Positions 12,641-24,591 are shown, numbered from the stretch's first letter. The stretch: DNA of 64,000 nucleotides from Phascolomyces articulosus (GCA_025677815.1 JAIXMP010000011.1:248001-312000), one strand, 5' to 3'. Notes: generated by a model from the sequence alone, not told the origin. Numbers and translations are program-made.

Positions 12641-15592
12641 TTAATGCGTCGGACGTTTCTTATCCTCCAAAGTCAATTTGTTCAAAGTTGCAATGTCACC
12701 TTCTCTGAGTAATTCTTCTTCACGAGACCCTTCACCTCTTCTCAAAGCAGGGAATTCCTTTCTTAATCGAATAGGAGCACGATCTTCTTCTTCATCCTCT
12801 TCTTCTTCTTGATCAAAATATCCATTCAATTGACGACGCATACGAGGGCTGGCAGGAGCAGAAAGAGGTTTAGGTATCTTGATGGGTATCGGCATCATAT
12901 CTTCTTCATCTTCATCATCATCATCTAAAAAGGAATCAGGATAAACGCGTCGCAAGGCTAATTGACGTGCCTTCATGTATTCTAATCCCATACGTTTCCA
13001 ATCCAACAAATCAGAAAGCCGTTCAGTACGATTACGTTGATTGATACGTTGTCGACGGGTCTTGGAACAGAACCGGAACATAAAGTCGCATAATTGTTCA
13101 ATGGATTCATCTACAGACTTGAGACGACGATCCACAATATAGATGCCATAATCCTCACAGTTTTCAATATTTTCATCCATAAAACAACCAAAACCTGATA
13201 AGCTAATAATGGAAATGGAAGTAATCATTGTTTTTTGTTTAGTCAATGTTGATAGTATAAGAGAGAATAAGATAAGAGGCTCCATGAATAATAGCTTACT
13301 TTGTGGTAACTGAAGGGACACCCATCACGGTACATTCAGCAGGTGTGTAACCCCAAGGTTCATAGTACGATGGAAAGACACCTAAATGACAACCACGAAC
13401 AAAATCTTCATAATCAAGACCCAATAATGGATTATTGGCATTCAAAAACTCTGGATGGAAAATAATCTTGACACGATCCTCTGACTTGTTATAGAGCTGC
13501 AAACGACGTAAATGATCAATGATATGATCGGAGTTATCATCGACCATGTTATGAGTGACAATAGGTGGCAGTGTCGATCGTTTTAATGCAAACATGCGTC
13601 GTTTCAACAATACTTTATCTTCATCCGATAACCAATCTTCTGGATTCAACTCTTCTCCTCTATTAATCCATATATATATGTTAATGTGAGTATAACTACA
13701 ATATATATTCCACAATCGTTATCGAAGAAAAAACAATTCCATGATTTTTACCTGAGTGCTTTTTCGTAAATCTTTCGACCAATCCGGTCTTGTACATCAT
13801 TGACAGTTTCACGAAGTTGCTTTGTGACCGCTTGACCTTTCAATGCTTCAACATTAAATGAATGTGTCGCAGCTGGCATAACAACAAATGCTACGACAGT
13901 AGTATTGGATCGAGCTGCCTTTAACCTAAAATTAAGACCTATAGAATGTTCAAAAAAGATAAAGGAAAAAGTGTGTGTAAAGCAAAGTTATTAATAACTA
14001 TTTTTTTATTTTGTTTGAAACCCGATATGGTATATATATAATTCGTTTTGCCCCAACAACGGCACATATTGAAATCAAATTCATCGATCCATCCCTTCAA
14101 TCCAACCAATATACTGTATTAATTAAAAAATCTACTCACGTGCAAGAGATTCCAATAACATATCAACACCTTTGTTTTGATATTCATATCGACCGGCAGT
14201 GAAGAAATAAACTGTATTTTCAAGATCAAAATCATAATGACCATAGAAATGTCCACGTACGAAATCATTGATTTTTTGCTTGTTCAATGCATGTTTGTTT
14301 TGAAACTCATGCACAGCCGAGAATTTGACGACATTCAAACCATTAGGCAAGACACCATCTAACCATAGATATATCAGTAAGTACTTATCATTATGAATTC
14401 ATATCATGAACGTCTATCTCCATTCAAATACGTACCTGGTTTCCGTTTCAATAAATGTTCACTTTCATAAGCCGTGATATGACTTACAGTGGTAAATACA
14501 TGAGAACAATGAGCAGCAGCGCGTTCAATACAATAGCGATGATAAATACCACGATCACCTGCTTCCTTATCTACGTCAAAGTTGCGTAAATTGTTATAGA
14601 AATCGGCAGAGCCAGCACATAAATATCGACCTAATAAGGTCGCGTGAGTAGTAAAGATGGTAGTCACGTCGATACGACGACTTTTGCATAAAGGAATAGC
14701 AACACCAGCTAACCATTCATGGAAATGAGCAATGATGGTGGGGCTACGGACCATGGCAGAAGAGGAGCTATCTGGATTGGCACTATACTGTAAACAATGG
14801 AATATCATCATATGTTTGCGTTATTTTTCTTGATTCATCATCATGATTGTCATTAACGTAAACAAGTTATTTTGCAGAATTCTCCCCAACTAAATTGATA
14901 ACACCCTTTATAGTATTCCCTTTATCCCCAATTTCCCACCATTTACATGATTACCACAACCTGATTAACAAATTTATATAAAACTTGTTTTTTTTGAGGG
15001 AGGGGGATATCATGTAAAAAAGAACTTTTTTTTTGATAATTAAAAAAAGATAAAAAAAATTACCTTCGGAGCAAGATCACCAAGGAACCAAGCAACAAGA
15101 TAGCCAAACAAGATTGAATTATTCATCTCGTGATCATGCGTAGGGCTCGGGATACCCGCCGATGTCCAAAGATCACCTTTATATTCATCCAATCTAGCAC
15201 TCACACTATCTGTATCAAAGAGAAGGACATAAGGAGCTCCTTCTACTAACCATCGACCGAAAAGATAGTTAACACCATTAGCTTCCATCCCATCCAATGT
15301 ATCTCGGATATTCCCGGCAGGAGGTTCCAATTGTTCCACTTCCATTGTAGCAGAAGGTGTTAATGGGCCAATCAAACAATATCGATCTCCAAATTCATGA
15401 ACAGTAACAGGGACTTTGGTCTTGATGACAGTATAGATGCCACCCACTATATAGTCATTATCAACCAATGGATCAGTTTATATCCTTAATTTTCAATGGC
15501 TCTATCATTGGATACATGTTTCAAGTACCTTTGTTGGCAACCTCCCAAGCAATTTCAAATAAAAGTGGATTATAAACGTCTCGTTGAGGCAT
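12641..15592 (-). CDS. GSY1: Glycogen synthase (GT3)
   Basis: Seven exons (15592-15529, 15446-15064, 14787-14436, 14358-14140, 13938-13752, 13659-13300, 13202-12641) join exactly to 708 residues, the length of the yeast enzymes. It extends glycogen from UDP-glucose in the cytosol. The N-terminal 'KVGGIYTVI' is the UDP-glucose loop. '[14 protein letters not shown]' is the retaining-transferase E-x7-E region. The arginine cluster in '[18 protein letters not shown]' corresponds to the glucose-6-phosphate switch helix. The acidic C-terminal tail holds Ser/Thr sites such as 'PLSAPASPR', where family members are inhibited by phosphorylation. At exon 5 the correct acceptor is CTATAG at 13939-13944; a nearer-looking TTTTAG would put a stop in frame. 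A pyrimidine/purine-rich leader precedes the ATG. Confidence 0.97.
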
Positions 15593-16371
15593 TTTTTGTT
15601 GGGGTATGCAAAAGTATAATAGACTTTAAAGAAGTTAAGTAGAAGAAGGCGGGAAAAGATAAAATTAAATAAGAAAAAAAAAAGATGAAGAAGAGAAAGA
15701 AGAGGCAGATGGGAAAAATTATGAAAAACAAAAAAAGGTTACGCGTTTTTATATAAACAAGAGACAAATGTCTTCCCAACGAATATATTTGATGGGCCAG
15801 GCCTTATCATTGATCTTCTTGATTCTTTTCTACTCCTCCTCTTTAAGTGTTACACTTCTCACACTATAAAAGTTATACAATTCATACCCATTCACATACA
15901 AAGGGATTGTATGTGTGTGATCGATTATCGGAATTGATATTTTTATTTTTAATTGTTGTGTATAGTAAATAGGTTCGTGCACACACAAACACAAGTCGTT
16001 AGATTTGTTGATGATTTTGCGCACATACCACCTCTCTCCTTCTCTATCACACAAAATAAAATTCAAATCCGACGACCTTGACATTTCTATTTTCTTTTTT
16101 TATTTATTTTATTATTACTATTTATATTACTAGAATGCTTTCCAAATTGATAAGATAGAAGATGTATATTATATATAAAGACAATCCATTCATTTTACAA
16201 GACAAAAAAGAAACCAAAAACAAATGATGAGATGATAGAAAGGGAATATTGATTTTTTGAGAAACAAGGTATTTTTTTTATGTCCGGGCGGACTAACAAC
16301 AGTTTATTTCCTTCCCACCTCTTTTTTTTTGCCCCAACAAATGCTTTTTGGAGAGTGGTTTATCATTCTTT
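15593..16371. other. Intergenic: glycogen synthase promoter and SEC61B 3' UTR
   Basis: Purine-rich on the plus strand next to the glycogen synthase start (15640-15740), i.e. a CT-rich leader for that gene. No coding pattern between 15800 and 16370 on either strand. Confidence 0.5.
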
Positions 16372-17162
16372 TTAAGCACGCAAGAACTTGCCCACGATAT
16401 GCAGACCAAACACAGAGGCAATGAAAGTCAGCGATAAAACAAGTACAACCACAGGATCACTATATAAATATATTAATGAATAAATTATTATTATTATTAT
16501 ATGGTCATCATACTCTTTAACCCCAAAAAACAATACCAAATTCAGTATAAATCCTTTTTCTCAAGAGTAAAACTGACGTGTTGCCATTGAGTATTATACT
16601 CTTTCTTTTTTTTCTTTATATATATATATATAATAAACTTACACTCGAAGACCAGGAGAATCATCAGAATAGATACGCATCATATTTGAAGTGCTGCCAC
16701 CTGGCATAGGTCCTCGTGCAGCATTAGCATTCGATCGCCCAGTAACGCGTCGACTAAAATATTTATGTATGTAAAATTTTACGATGAGTTGATTCTGTTT
16801 TCTTTTTCTGTAGATGCTTTTTCCACTTGATGCTGTCTTTTTTATCCTTATAAATCCCGTCCTTTTCATCTCAAATTTCTCTCATGTCCAAAGTTTCCAT
16901 TTTTTTTAATTCCAATCCTTCTTCATCAAAGAAGAAAGAAAAGAAGGTATCTTTTGAATAAGTATTGAAACAAGTAAGTTTACCGAACGGTGCCCTTGGG
17001 TGTTGATGAAGATGAATCAGCCTAGAGTGTGCAATAGATCATAATGAAGTTACAAAAAAGATGAGTAACAAATACACCATGACAAGTTGATGGAGAATAA
17101 TGTGTCTCTATTACTCCTTTGAATGATAATGATCTTTTTTAAAAAGAAGACTACTTTACCAT
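16372..17162 (-). CDS. SBH1: Sec61 translocon beta subunit
   Basis: Coding exons 17021-16984, 16753-16643 and 16459-16372 encode 'ADSSSSTPKGTVR', 'RVTGRSNANAARG..DDSPGLR' and a C-terminal tail anchor 'VVVLVLSLTFIASVFGLHIV'. This is the small tail-anchored Sec61 beta subunit of the ER channel. No ATG exists in the first of these exons. The nearest solution is an exon made of the start codon only, ATG at 17162-17160, directly followed by a GTAAAG donor (17159) and a 138-base intron ending CTCTAG. With it the protein is 79 residues and all phases agree. The conserved 'SPGLRVDPVVVL' junction is created by splicing 16643 to 16459. Identification firm; the one-codon first exon is inference. Confidence 0.88.
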
Positions 17163-17228
17163 TATATTAAATATATATATTCACGTTTTGGAAAACGAAA
17201 CGAAAAAATAAAAAAGTCAAACAAGCTA

Positions 17229-19305
17229 TCAAATCGCGTGTGTGATGTTTCGTTTATTTTTCACTCCCGAAATCAGAGGTGGTAAATTTTGATTGGAGAG
17301 TTCAATTCCAATGTGGAATATGTTAATAAGTTCCAGGTTATGCACCTGAGCGGTAATTTAAAATAATAATCAGTTAGCCAATCAATTAAAAGTTTGCAAG
17401 TTGTTGCCAGAGGATCTCTTTTTGCTTACCTGGAATCCTCTACCTGGAATCCTCAACCCGTTTTTATTATGGGGAAATGTTTCTTGAACAATAATCAATG
17501 TCTGGGTGCAATCATAGGATCCTCACAGGCGACAGGGGCCATTATTAAGCATATCTACCTCCCACATACTACAATTAACCTTGAGCCTAATAAAAGCAAA
17601 TGGAAAAAAATAATATCATATAAGACTATTGCAAAATAATAAATAACGATAAGAGTGAAAAACAAATCAACTTACACGAAACAGAGAAAAAGAAATGGGA
17701 ACACACAAAATGCAGTAGAACACTTAATTCCATATAAGTGCTAAAGAATAGGGCAACATTACGGCCAAAAATATGGCACACGCAAGATGGCACACTATTC
17801 AACAGAACCAATGTACTAGGCCAAGTGACAACACATAAAATGGATGCCGAATCCCAACCGTTCGACTAAGAACTGGGCGTGATATCATGCACAAAGGCAA
17901 AATATGCGGATATGAACTGCGTAAAACAGAACTCGAAAAGAAGATGAACTAAAACAAGAAGTGACACTTCAATTTCCCTGAACCAGACAAACAAGAGCAC
18001 CCCGGTGAGAGGACTAATAAAAATATAAAAAGGAACACTAAGTGTAATATGTCTACTAGTTTCATCCATCCACCACACACAAATAATGACAGGTCCTTAC
18101 CAGATTCATTTTTCTCCTTTCTACTAGTAACAAAATATTTTAATGAAGCATATCAAACAAGTTCTCTTTCTCATCTTCTCCATCTTAACCAAAAGAACCA
18201 ACGATAAACGTACCTTTATTGACCTGCACCTGGGTCAAAGAAAAAAACCTATCAATCGAAACCAATAGGAAAATAGACCAGGTGCGTCTACTATTCCCAA
18301 AAATTGAAAATAGTGGAACGACATCCACAAGCGTAACATATAAGGAAAAACCCAGTGGGAAAAATAACCCTTATACATTGAACTTGCCTGCCGATAATCC
18401 TTGAATACCGTCAAATATTTACAAATAGATATTTACAAATATACATTTACAATCATTTATTCTATTCTCCTTTTTATCCTTAATCCATCACGCCAATAAA
18501 ATCTATAAATATAGATTATATATAAGACAATACAAAGAGGAGAGAATGATCCAGTGTAGCATGATGGATGATTGAAAACAAAACAGAGTATGTACCTTTA
18601 ATCCCACACCCAAACATATATTATACAAACCAAGGACCAAAAGACATAAACCATAAGCATCAAGAAAATTCATTTTCAGAAGATCCACAACTATATATTT
18701 AATAATCATTTATTGACCAGTGAATTTGTTGAATACAATGAAAAGTATTTATTATTAAAGGGAAAGAAGAAAATATTGCAACAAAGGGATGTACAAACTT
18801 ACCCAAAGCGTGTGCTTTTTTATTTGAAGGAGAAGAAGCCAGAATCAAGCTGAGCAGATTGACGTTGTCATTTGTGAGAAGAATTTATAGTGATCAGAAC
18901 AAGATAAAGCAACAGAAATTATTGCTTACCAGTGAAAAGCATGTGATATTAACAACACCAGTTTACAAACAGACCACCAAATAGAGAAAAAGAAACAATG
19001 ATCTTGACCATTGGATGAATCATGATTACCTTTAAAAAGATTTAATAATATAGAATTGTTTGATCTTGCTTGAATTAATGGCCATGTCATTTGAAGAAAA
19101 GAAAAAAAAAAGAATACCATAAAATAATAACGACCTTGGGTGGAATGGATCTTGTAGAAAAAAAACACGAATAAAAAAATTGAAGGAGTCAAAAAAAAAG
19201 AATATCTATTTATTACCAGCATCCTATTCTTGCTTACCTTGTCATAAACAGAAAGAGACTTATTACGTATCAAACAATAGATACTTTATAGGCGGATGAA
19301 ACCAT
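17229..19305 (-). pseudogene. Multi-exon polytopic membrane protein, probably decayed
   Basis: A chain of phase-compatible minus-strand exons encodes hydrophobic segments: 19150-19030 ('YYFMVFFFFSFLQMTWPLI'), 19002-18930, 18849-18803, 18690-18596 ('AYGLCLLVLGLYNICLGVGL'), 18399-18235 ('GYFSHWVFPYMLRLWMSF'), about 18058-17678 and 17586-17430. A soluble last exon, 17345-17229, ends in TGA. Donors are good (GTAAGC, GTAATC, GTAAGT). Roughly seven membrane segments plus a short tail resemble a serpentine receptor, but I recognise no family. The first exon end (19238) follows an unclear start; ATG 19305 needs a frame change. Stops at 18235-18237 (TGA), 17866-17868 (TAG) and 17523-17525 (TGA) break the second half. 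If the protein simply ends at 18235 it is a ~180-residue membrane protein, and the rest is relic. Confidence 0.45.
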
Positions 19306-19627
19306 CGAAATAGATTTAAGAAAGAGTCTCTTTATAACTCTCAAACTTATAATAAAGAATACCCTTCCATCATGTATTACTTTGATAACATCAAGTTTCT
19401 TTTAATTTATAATATAAATTGCATTTTGCGGTTATGTATAATGGCCTAATGATTAAAAGTGTGTTTTTTGAAGTAGAAAAAAAGAGAAGGACACGCGTCA
19501 ATAACACGAGGCACGTGTTTACAAAATTGGGAATTACTTTCAATTTGCATGAAATTTCTTTAAAAAAGTAGTAATGATTGACGGAGTGCCTGGTAGAATA
19601 AATTTAAAATCACGGGTCAGTCCTTTT

Positions 19628-19656
19628 TCTCTTTCTTTCTTTCTTTCTTTCTTTCA
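19628..19656 (+). repeat. CTTT microsatellite
   Basis: Six to seven tandem CTTT units. Pyrimidine tracts of this kind lie directly upstream of start codons elsewhere in the window (PDA1, the transporter at 34055), so this may mark a promoter for the gene that follows. Confidence 0.7.
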
Positions 19657-19666
19657 AACCTAAACA

Positions 19667-20083
19667 TGTCGAACAATCAATTTTAATAATGTACAATCGG
19701 TGAAAGTAGTTAACGTTCAGAGACAAGAAAGGCGATTTAATCCAAAAAGACGAAATAGACAAGGTATGTTATATTAGCTATGGTAACGGAAGCAACAACA
19801 AACTATTATTGGATTATTCATGTAGTATATCTATCATCTCTACTTTTATCGTCCTGAATTCACTTTTGCGAGCGAATTCAGGACGGTAGGAAGGGGGTCG
19901 TACCAACGCATGAAGAATAATTATAAGCGTAAACAAAAAGAAAAACCTCAAGAAAAACCTCAAGAAAAACATGAAGAAAAACATGAAGAAAAACATGAAG
20001 AAAAACATGAAAAACATGAAGAAAAACAAGAAGTAAAAAAACCACAAGAAAAACCAAATAGCCAAAAGAAAACTACAAAGTAG
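19667..20083 (+). CDS. Small basic protein with Glu/His/Lys-rich repeats (structure uncertain)
   Basis: An exon ending at 19763 (frame 'VQRQERRFNPKRRNRQ') meets a GTATGT donor at 19764. The acceptor GGTAG at 19889 opens an in-phase exon 19890-20083 ('GRGSYQRMKNNYKRKQ', TAG at 20081). The C-terminal part has at least five copies of a KHEEK/KPQEK unit and is expected to be a charged, disordered or helical tail. The upstream ATG at 19667 is out of frame with the exon (it gives a 6-codon uORF), so the start is unresolved. ATG 19910 would give a 57-residue protein. Function unknown; the repeat may simply be expanded low-complexity coding sequence. Confidence 0.35.
19850..19885. repeat. 12-bp perfect hairpin inside an intron
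   Basis: CGTCCTGAATTC (19850-19861) and its exact reverse complement (19874-19885) flank a 12-base loop. The hairpin ends three bases before the predicted acceptor AG at 19888-19889, so in RNA it could hide or present the 3' splice site. Confidence 0.7.
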
Positions 20084-20394
20084 CCATCTCCCTCTCATCT
20101 TACCCTTTTTCTACAAACTCTTTTTTACAATAATTTTTTATAATAACATATAAAAGCATATTCTATCCGTTTAATAATGAATGCCTTCTTTTTTTAAAAG
20201 AAAAATACGTGGCTGAATGGTGTTTATTTAAAATGATGCGTTTTTATAAAAAAGAGAAGAACCAATGATATTGATGTTATTAAAAAAGAAAGAATGGATA
20301 ATAGTATAAGACAGCTGAGAGAACTACAAAGAATTTTAAGGAAATAGGAGAAATGATTACATATGGAAGATGGGAGATAATAATGGGGAATAGT

Positions 20395-20430
<36 letters not shown>

Positions 20431-20766
20431 ATGAAGCATGTGTGAGTGGTGTATCATTTGTTGATTAAACCGTTTGTAATATTGGATGCATTGAGAGAAT
20501 GTGTCGTTGAGTATAATGAATGAGCTTCAGTTAAATGAAATCATTGTTGCTGGTACGTATTGGCATTGTATTGTAGATGTAGATCTTTAACTAGTTATAT
20601 ATAAAAGGATATTATTAACATACGATTTTATTGTATATCCATCAAACTCATGTATAAAAACCCTTTTTCAACCTTATGCATGACTTACGATTTGGATATG
20701 ATATTAAATCTCGTTCGTTCATCAAAATACACAATGTATAGAACATGGATGAGTTTGTCGTTGAGT
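20084..20766. other. Intergenic with an (AT)n microsatellite
   Basis: A (TA)n run lies at about 20400-20427; it also creates the Tyr/Ile repeat in a spurious minus-strand ORF. No other structure seen. Confidence 0.5.
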
Positions 20767-21025
20767 TTAATATGTAGGTTTGTAAAGTGGATGAAATTTT
20801 TCAAGAAGGATTTGTTGGTTGACTTGATGATGATAGATATAAATTATGGTTTTCTACTGCATAGGAAAAATTGATGATGGAATGGATAAACATGGTTCGA
20901 AACAAAATAATATTGAAGTGGTGGATCAAAACAAAAAAAAAAAGACTTACTTGTGAACTAACGGAAATAGAACCGAATAGTAAAATCAAGACCATAATAG
21001 AAATGTTGAGTCTTGATCTTGACAT
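20767..21025 (-). CDS. Candidate small secreted peptide
   Basis: Exon 21025-20951 encodes 'MSRSRLNISIMVLILLFGSI' then 'SVSSQ', a textbook signal peptide, and ends exactly at a GTAAGT donor. An acceptor GCAGTAG at 20854 gives an in-phase exon 20853-20767 and a 53-residue precursor with a ~28-residue mature part and no cysteines. The nearer GCAG acceptor at 20857 would stop at once. The gene is short, unrecognised and could be chance; the signal-peptide-plus-donor arrangement is the only support. Confidence 0.28.
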
Positions 21026-21751
21026 GATCCAAATATACCAATACCAAAAGTACTCAATGGAAAAGAGTAGATAATAAATGGCATCCAAGAAAAAAATTGT
21101 GCAATAATTTCATAGGGATGATAAGGGAAGACTGTGTGTGTGTGTAAAAGTTGGAAGAAGAATGTAGATTTGTAAAGGGAAAAAGAAAAGGATTCATTGG
21201 GAAAATAATAATAAAAAAGATCTCCAAAAATCCTTCATTGTTTCATCCGTTGCTGTCATTTACTACCACCACATCCGATGTGAACTTGATGGAAGAATAA
21301 ACTATGTATATAATAGAGAATATATGAGTGTTTTTTTTAGTATATATAAAAATGATTCGAAAGAAAAGATGCTTCTAATAATATATAATATAAAGTTAGC
21401 TTATTAGTTTACTATTTCTCATAGTTTTAATCCATAATTATTATATTCCATTTAAATCAAATTTTTTATATACCTTGACTTGTTTTAACATAAAGTAGTT
21501 ATAATAATGTGTTGTCTTTGTCCATTCATGCCATTCACCCGAATCGATTTGCCACAATAATACAACCAACACTCGATTCATGCAAAAGGTGAGAGTGTAA
21601 CACAAGTGCAACAGCTGGGAGTGAATTTGTGTCACTGTGGTTGGGAGAGGTATCTTTTTGCACGAAACAAGAGCTAAATGTAGAACAAGCCGGTTATCGA
21701 TCGATCATTCGCCTTGAAGAAAATAAATGGTCTTGAAGATATATATGTTTG
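21026..21751. other. Intergenic
   Basis: AT-rich with short G/A-rich stretches; a 64-codon minus ORF at 21441-21635 has no recognisable features. Nothing else seen. Confidence 0.45.
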
Positions 21752-22238
21752 TTATACGCGCCAGATATGTAACAACAGACGTTTCGAATTTGAATAGATT
21801 GTTTGCGTAGCACCAAAACGTATGGATTTGTTGGGTGGATAATCCGCTTTTATGATAAATGATGATGGATTGAATAATCGTGTGTTGATGGGTACTGGGT
21901 CATTCATATATGATCGCATACGTTTCATGGGCGTACGTAATGGCGATCTTTCAGTAGTGATAAACACAGACTGGGATTCATCCTCATGAACGAGTAAGCG
22001 GTCCTGATGGTCGCTTGATTGTTGATTAGTAGTGGTAGAAGTAGGTAAAAGTGGCGGCGGTGAGAATGGTTGGGGTAAAGGTGACGAAGAGGAAGACAAA
22101 GAGGAAGACAAAGAGGAAGATTGCGAAAAAGTATTTTTATTCTTTTTTCTAAAAAAAAACATCAAACTCATGAAATTAATCAAGATGCTTAGATCGTCAA
22201 AAATAATAATTGAAAAGAATATATCCATACCTAACCAT
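21752..22238 (-). CDS. Ser/Pro-rich hypothetical protein
   Basis: An 8-base first exon (22238-22231, ATG GTT AG) splices via GTATGG to TTTAG/22148, giving 134 residues. The N-terminal third is a Ser run and a Pro/Leu run ('SPLPQPFSPPPLLPTS'). The C-terminal half is more conserved in character: 'TERSPLRTPMKRMRSYMNDP' has SP/TP sites beside basic residues, as in cyclin-dependent-kinase substrates. Without splicing the same frame gives a longer ORF with a hydrophobic N-terminus, but its phase through the intron is wrong. No family recognised; likely disordered and possibly regulatory. Confidence 0.45.
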
Positions 22239-23328
22239 TTTGGCAAGGAACAAGAGAAAGAAGAGGAAAATAAAATAGTTTGAATTTTCATAAAAGTGGT
22301 GGCTGGGACTCTGAACTTTTTTAGTTTTTACATTATTAAAATCTGCCTCTTAAACATCGTAAGGTTTGCTGCATATTTCTTCTAGTATTTGTTGTTAATG
22401 CACAAGTTATTTTTACTTTCTCGACATGCGTTGTGTTAGCCACCATATCAAAATCCTACCGAAATCGGTCCATTAACAATGATATGAAAATTATGACGAA
22501 CACTGAAAAATAAAGTTTTCAATTATTATTGATCATATACGAGCCATAATTAAATACAACAACATTAGAATATTATTTTACACTTACCACCACAATCGTA
22601 TCCATTTTTTAGGATGGGCCCATTCATCCTAATCATTTGGATTTTTCTAGCTCTAGGAGGGATTCCTAATAATGGAGTGATCCTTTTCATAATTTTTTCT
22701 TGCTACGTTCTCGTCCATCCATGGACTAGAATCATAATAGAAGAAAGAATTGGCGCTTGTGTTGTACGTAGAATAGAGGTTGTTAATCAAGATAAAAGTA
22801 AATAAAACGGTAAGTCTTTTGAAACATGATTTACTGAAAATCCAAGATAAATTCAAAGATAAAATTCTATTCTATTCTATGTACATCTTGGTCTATTTAT
22901 ATGATTTCATTTCTCATATTATATCTGGAATGTATTATCAAAAATAGAGGAGTATAAAGGGTTTGGATGTGTGAGTGATCCTTTGATCTGATGTCCGATC
23001 ATGACAGATCAAAAGAAATCCATAATAATCAGGGGTGATAATCCTTTCGTATATATTATCATAGAGTAATTTTTTACCATTACCGTTATCATTATTATTA
23101 TTAATCGAGATGTTACATTGTACATTATATATTTTTATATATTCAAGGATGCTCAACATACTATTACCCACCCCTAACAATAATTATATATTTATATAAA
23201 AAAAACTAGTATCAAATCATAGTATACAAAGTTATCAATCAGTCTTTTGTCCATTTGTACCACTATTTTCATCTTCATCCATAACCATACTCTCGCTAGC
23301 GTTGTTATCAACACAATGATCAGAAATC
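22239..23328. other. Intergenic
   Basis: Short ORFs only. Just before 23328 the minus-strand frame after the next gene's stop stays acidic for about 30 codons ('SESMVMDEDENSGTNGQ'), so an alternative 3' end or read-through of that gene could reach about 23235. Confidence 0.45.
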
Positions 23329-24478
23329 CTACGGATAGGTTTGAATTCTGAATTTTTCATCAAAATCATCTCTTTTGGTTCCATTAATTTTAGAAAGATT
23401 TAATGCTGCAAAAAGGGTCCCAAAATCATATCCATGAATCTCAACATCTCGTTCCGAATGACGGTACACTACTTTTCCATCCACCTCAACCCGAGAAAAA
23501 TTACTCCAATCAATCATTTGTATATCGTCATTATCCGCCGCGGCTATTTTACCAAAACGTTATATAAAACAATACAATATAACAATCCATAACCAAAATA
23601 CATACCACAATAGCGACTAAGAAGGGCATCCCTCTGCTTTGACTTTTTCTTAATGGATTCTCTTGATAATGAAGGACCTCGCTTCACTAAAGAAAGTTGC
23701 ATGAAATAAATTATTATTAATGTAGAAGCTCCGGTTATATAGATTCATAATCCATAAACACATAATCATCATACATCCTTGGTTACAAATTTCTATAGAA
23801 ATCAATACGTAACTGTTAGATCGTCCATTTTTTTATACATTCAAAATTACAATTTTACAATATATACCATAACATCTATCTTCAAATTTTGTTTCAATCC
23901 TCCTGTCATAACCGCTTTAAAAGCAACGTCTATTGGTATGGTTAGATTTGTTATTTCATTATTGTTTTATAATACATACCAGGAGTCGTCAATGTCTTAG
24001 TTATATCCGAACCATCGTCTTTGTTCGCGGACGAGATGATAAGTGCGACGTTCCTTAATTGATCTGCCATTCTCGTTAAAAGTGAACGAGCAGAACCTCG
24101 TAGATTCTGTGCAGTTGCTATACGTTCGTGGTCTTTTTCAACAGCTTCGTGTTTTTCTTGATCCATGGCCAACGCTTTTTGCTTAAGCGCTTCCATATCT
24201 TCATTGGTCATATCGCGATAGGCATCTGCAAGTTCACTCATGGTTGGACCAGCTACAGAATCTACCATATCAATTTTTCCGTTCCAACCTATTACAATAT
24301 AATTTTACATAATGAAATTTTGCTCCTTCATAATAATATAACGTATCATATTAAATATTCTACACACAGGTTTTCTCTTCAGGTGTTCCTTTAAACACCA
24401 AAAAAATTAATGCGTTCCAACGCGAAACCTTTCTAACACCATTGGGTTTTGATTTTGAGTAGTAGATTGAGAATTCAT
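23329..24478 (-). CDS. Hypothetical multi-exon protein, unrecognised
   Basis: Three exons are secure by phase and splice sites: 24288-23980 ('GPTMSELADAYRDMTNEDME', acidic and helical), 23686-23606 ('SRESIKKKSKQRDALLSRYC', basic) and 23543-23329 ('WSNFSRVEVDGKVVYRHSER', ending TAG). The 5' end probably starts at ATG 24478 ('MNSQSTTQNQNPM'), with one or two small exons between 24478 and 24367 that I could not phase uniquely ('GTPEEKT' is likely coding). The central exon looks like a coiled coil followed by 'SARSLLTRMADQLRNVALII'. The gene ends close to the MULE element's left terminus, so the transposon sits in or near its promoter. Function unknown. Confidence 0.55.
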
Positions 24479-24579
24479 TGAAAAAAAATTGAAGAGTTAA
24501 AAGTATTAAAAGAAAAATAAAAGCTAAAAAGAGGAAGAAAAATAAAGGAGGGGGGACTAGGGGTATCATATAAAAACCG

Positions 24580-24591
24580 GCGGTGCACCGC
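24580..24591. repeat. 12-bp GC palindrome
   Basis: GCGGTGCACCGC is a perfect palindrome in a short GC-rich island (24576-24608) that stands out in AT-rich surroundings, just outside the transposon's left repeats. It may be a binding site or part of the element end. Confidence 0.4.

Noticed and set aside
13921..13935. TTTTAG acceptor for glycogen synthase exon 5
   Set aside because: It puts a TAA in frame; the upstream CTATAG at 13939-13944 gives the conserved '[12 protein letters not shown]'.
18159..19300. Introns of 26-30 bases that would remove stops in the membrane-protein gene
   Set aside because: Shorter than any intron seen in the secure genes here; simpler to accept stops or frameshifts.
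20224..20457. 77-codon minus ORF with Ile-Tyr repeat
   Set aside because: The repeat is the (TA)n microsatellite read as codons.
22614..22805. Plus ORF with a hydrophobic start, and its minus shadow
   Set aside because: Short, no donor or acceptor context, no family look.
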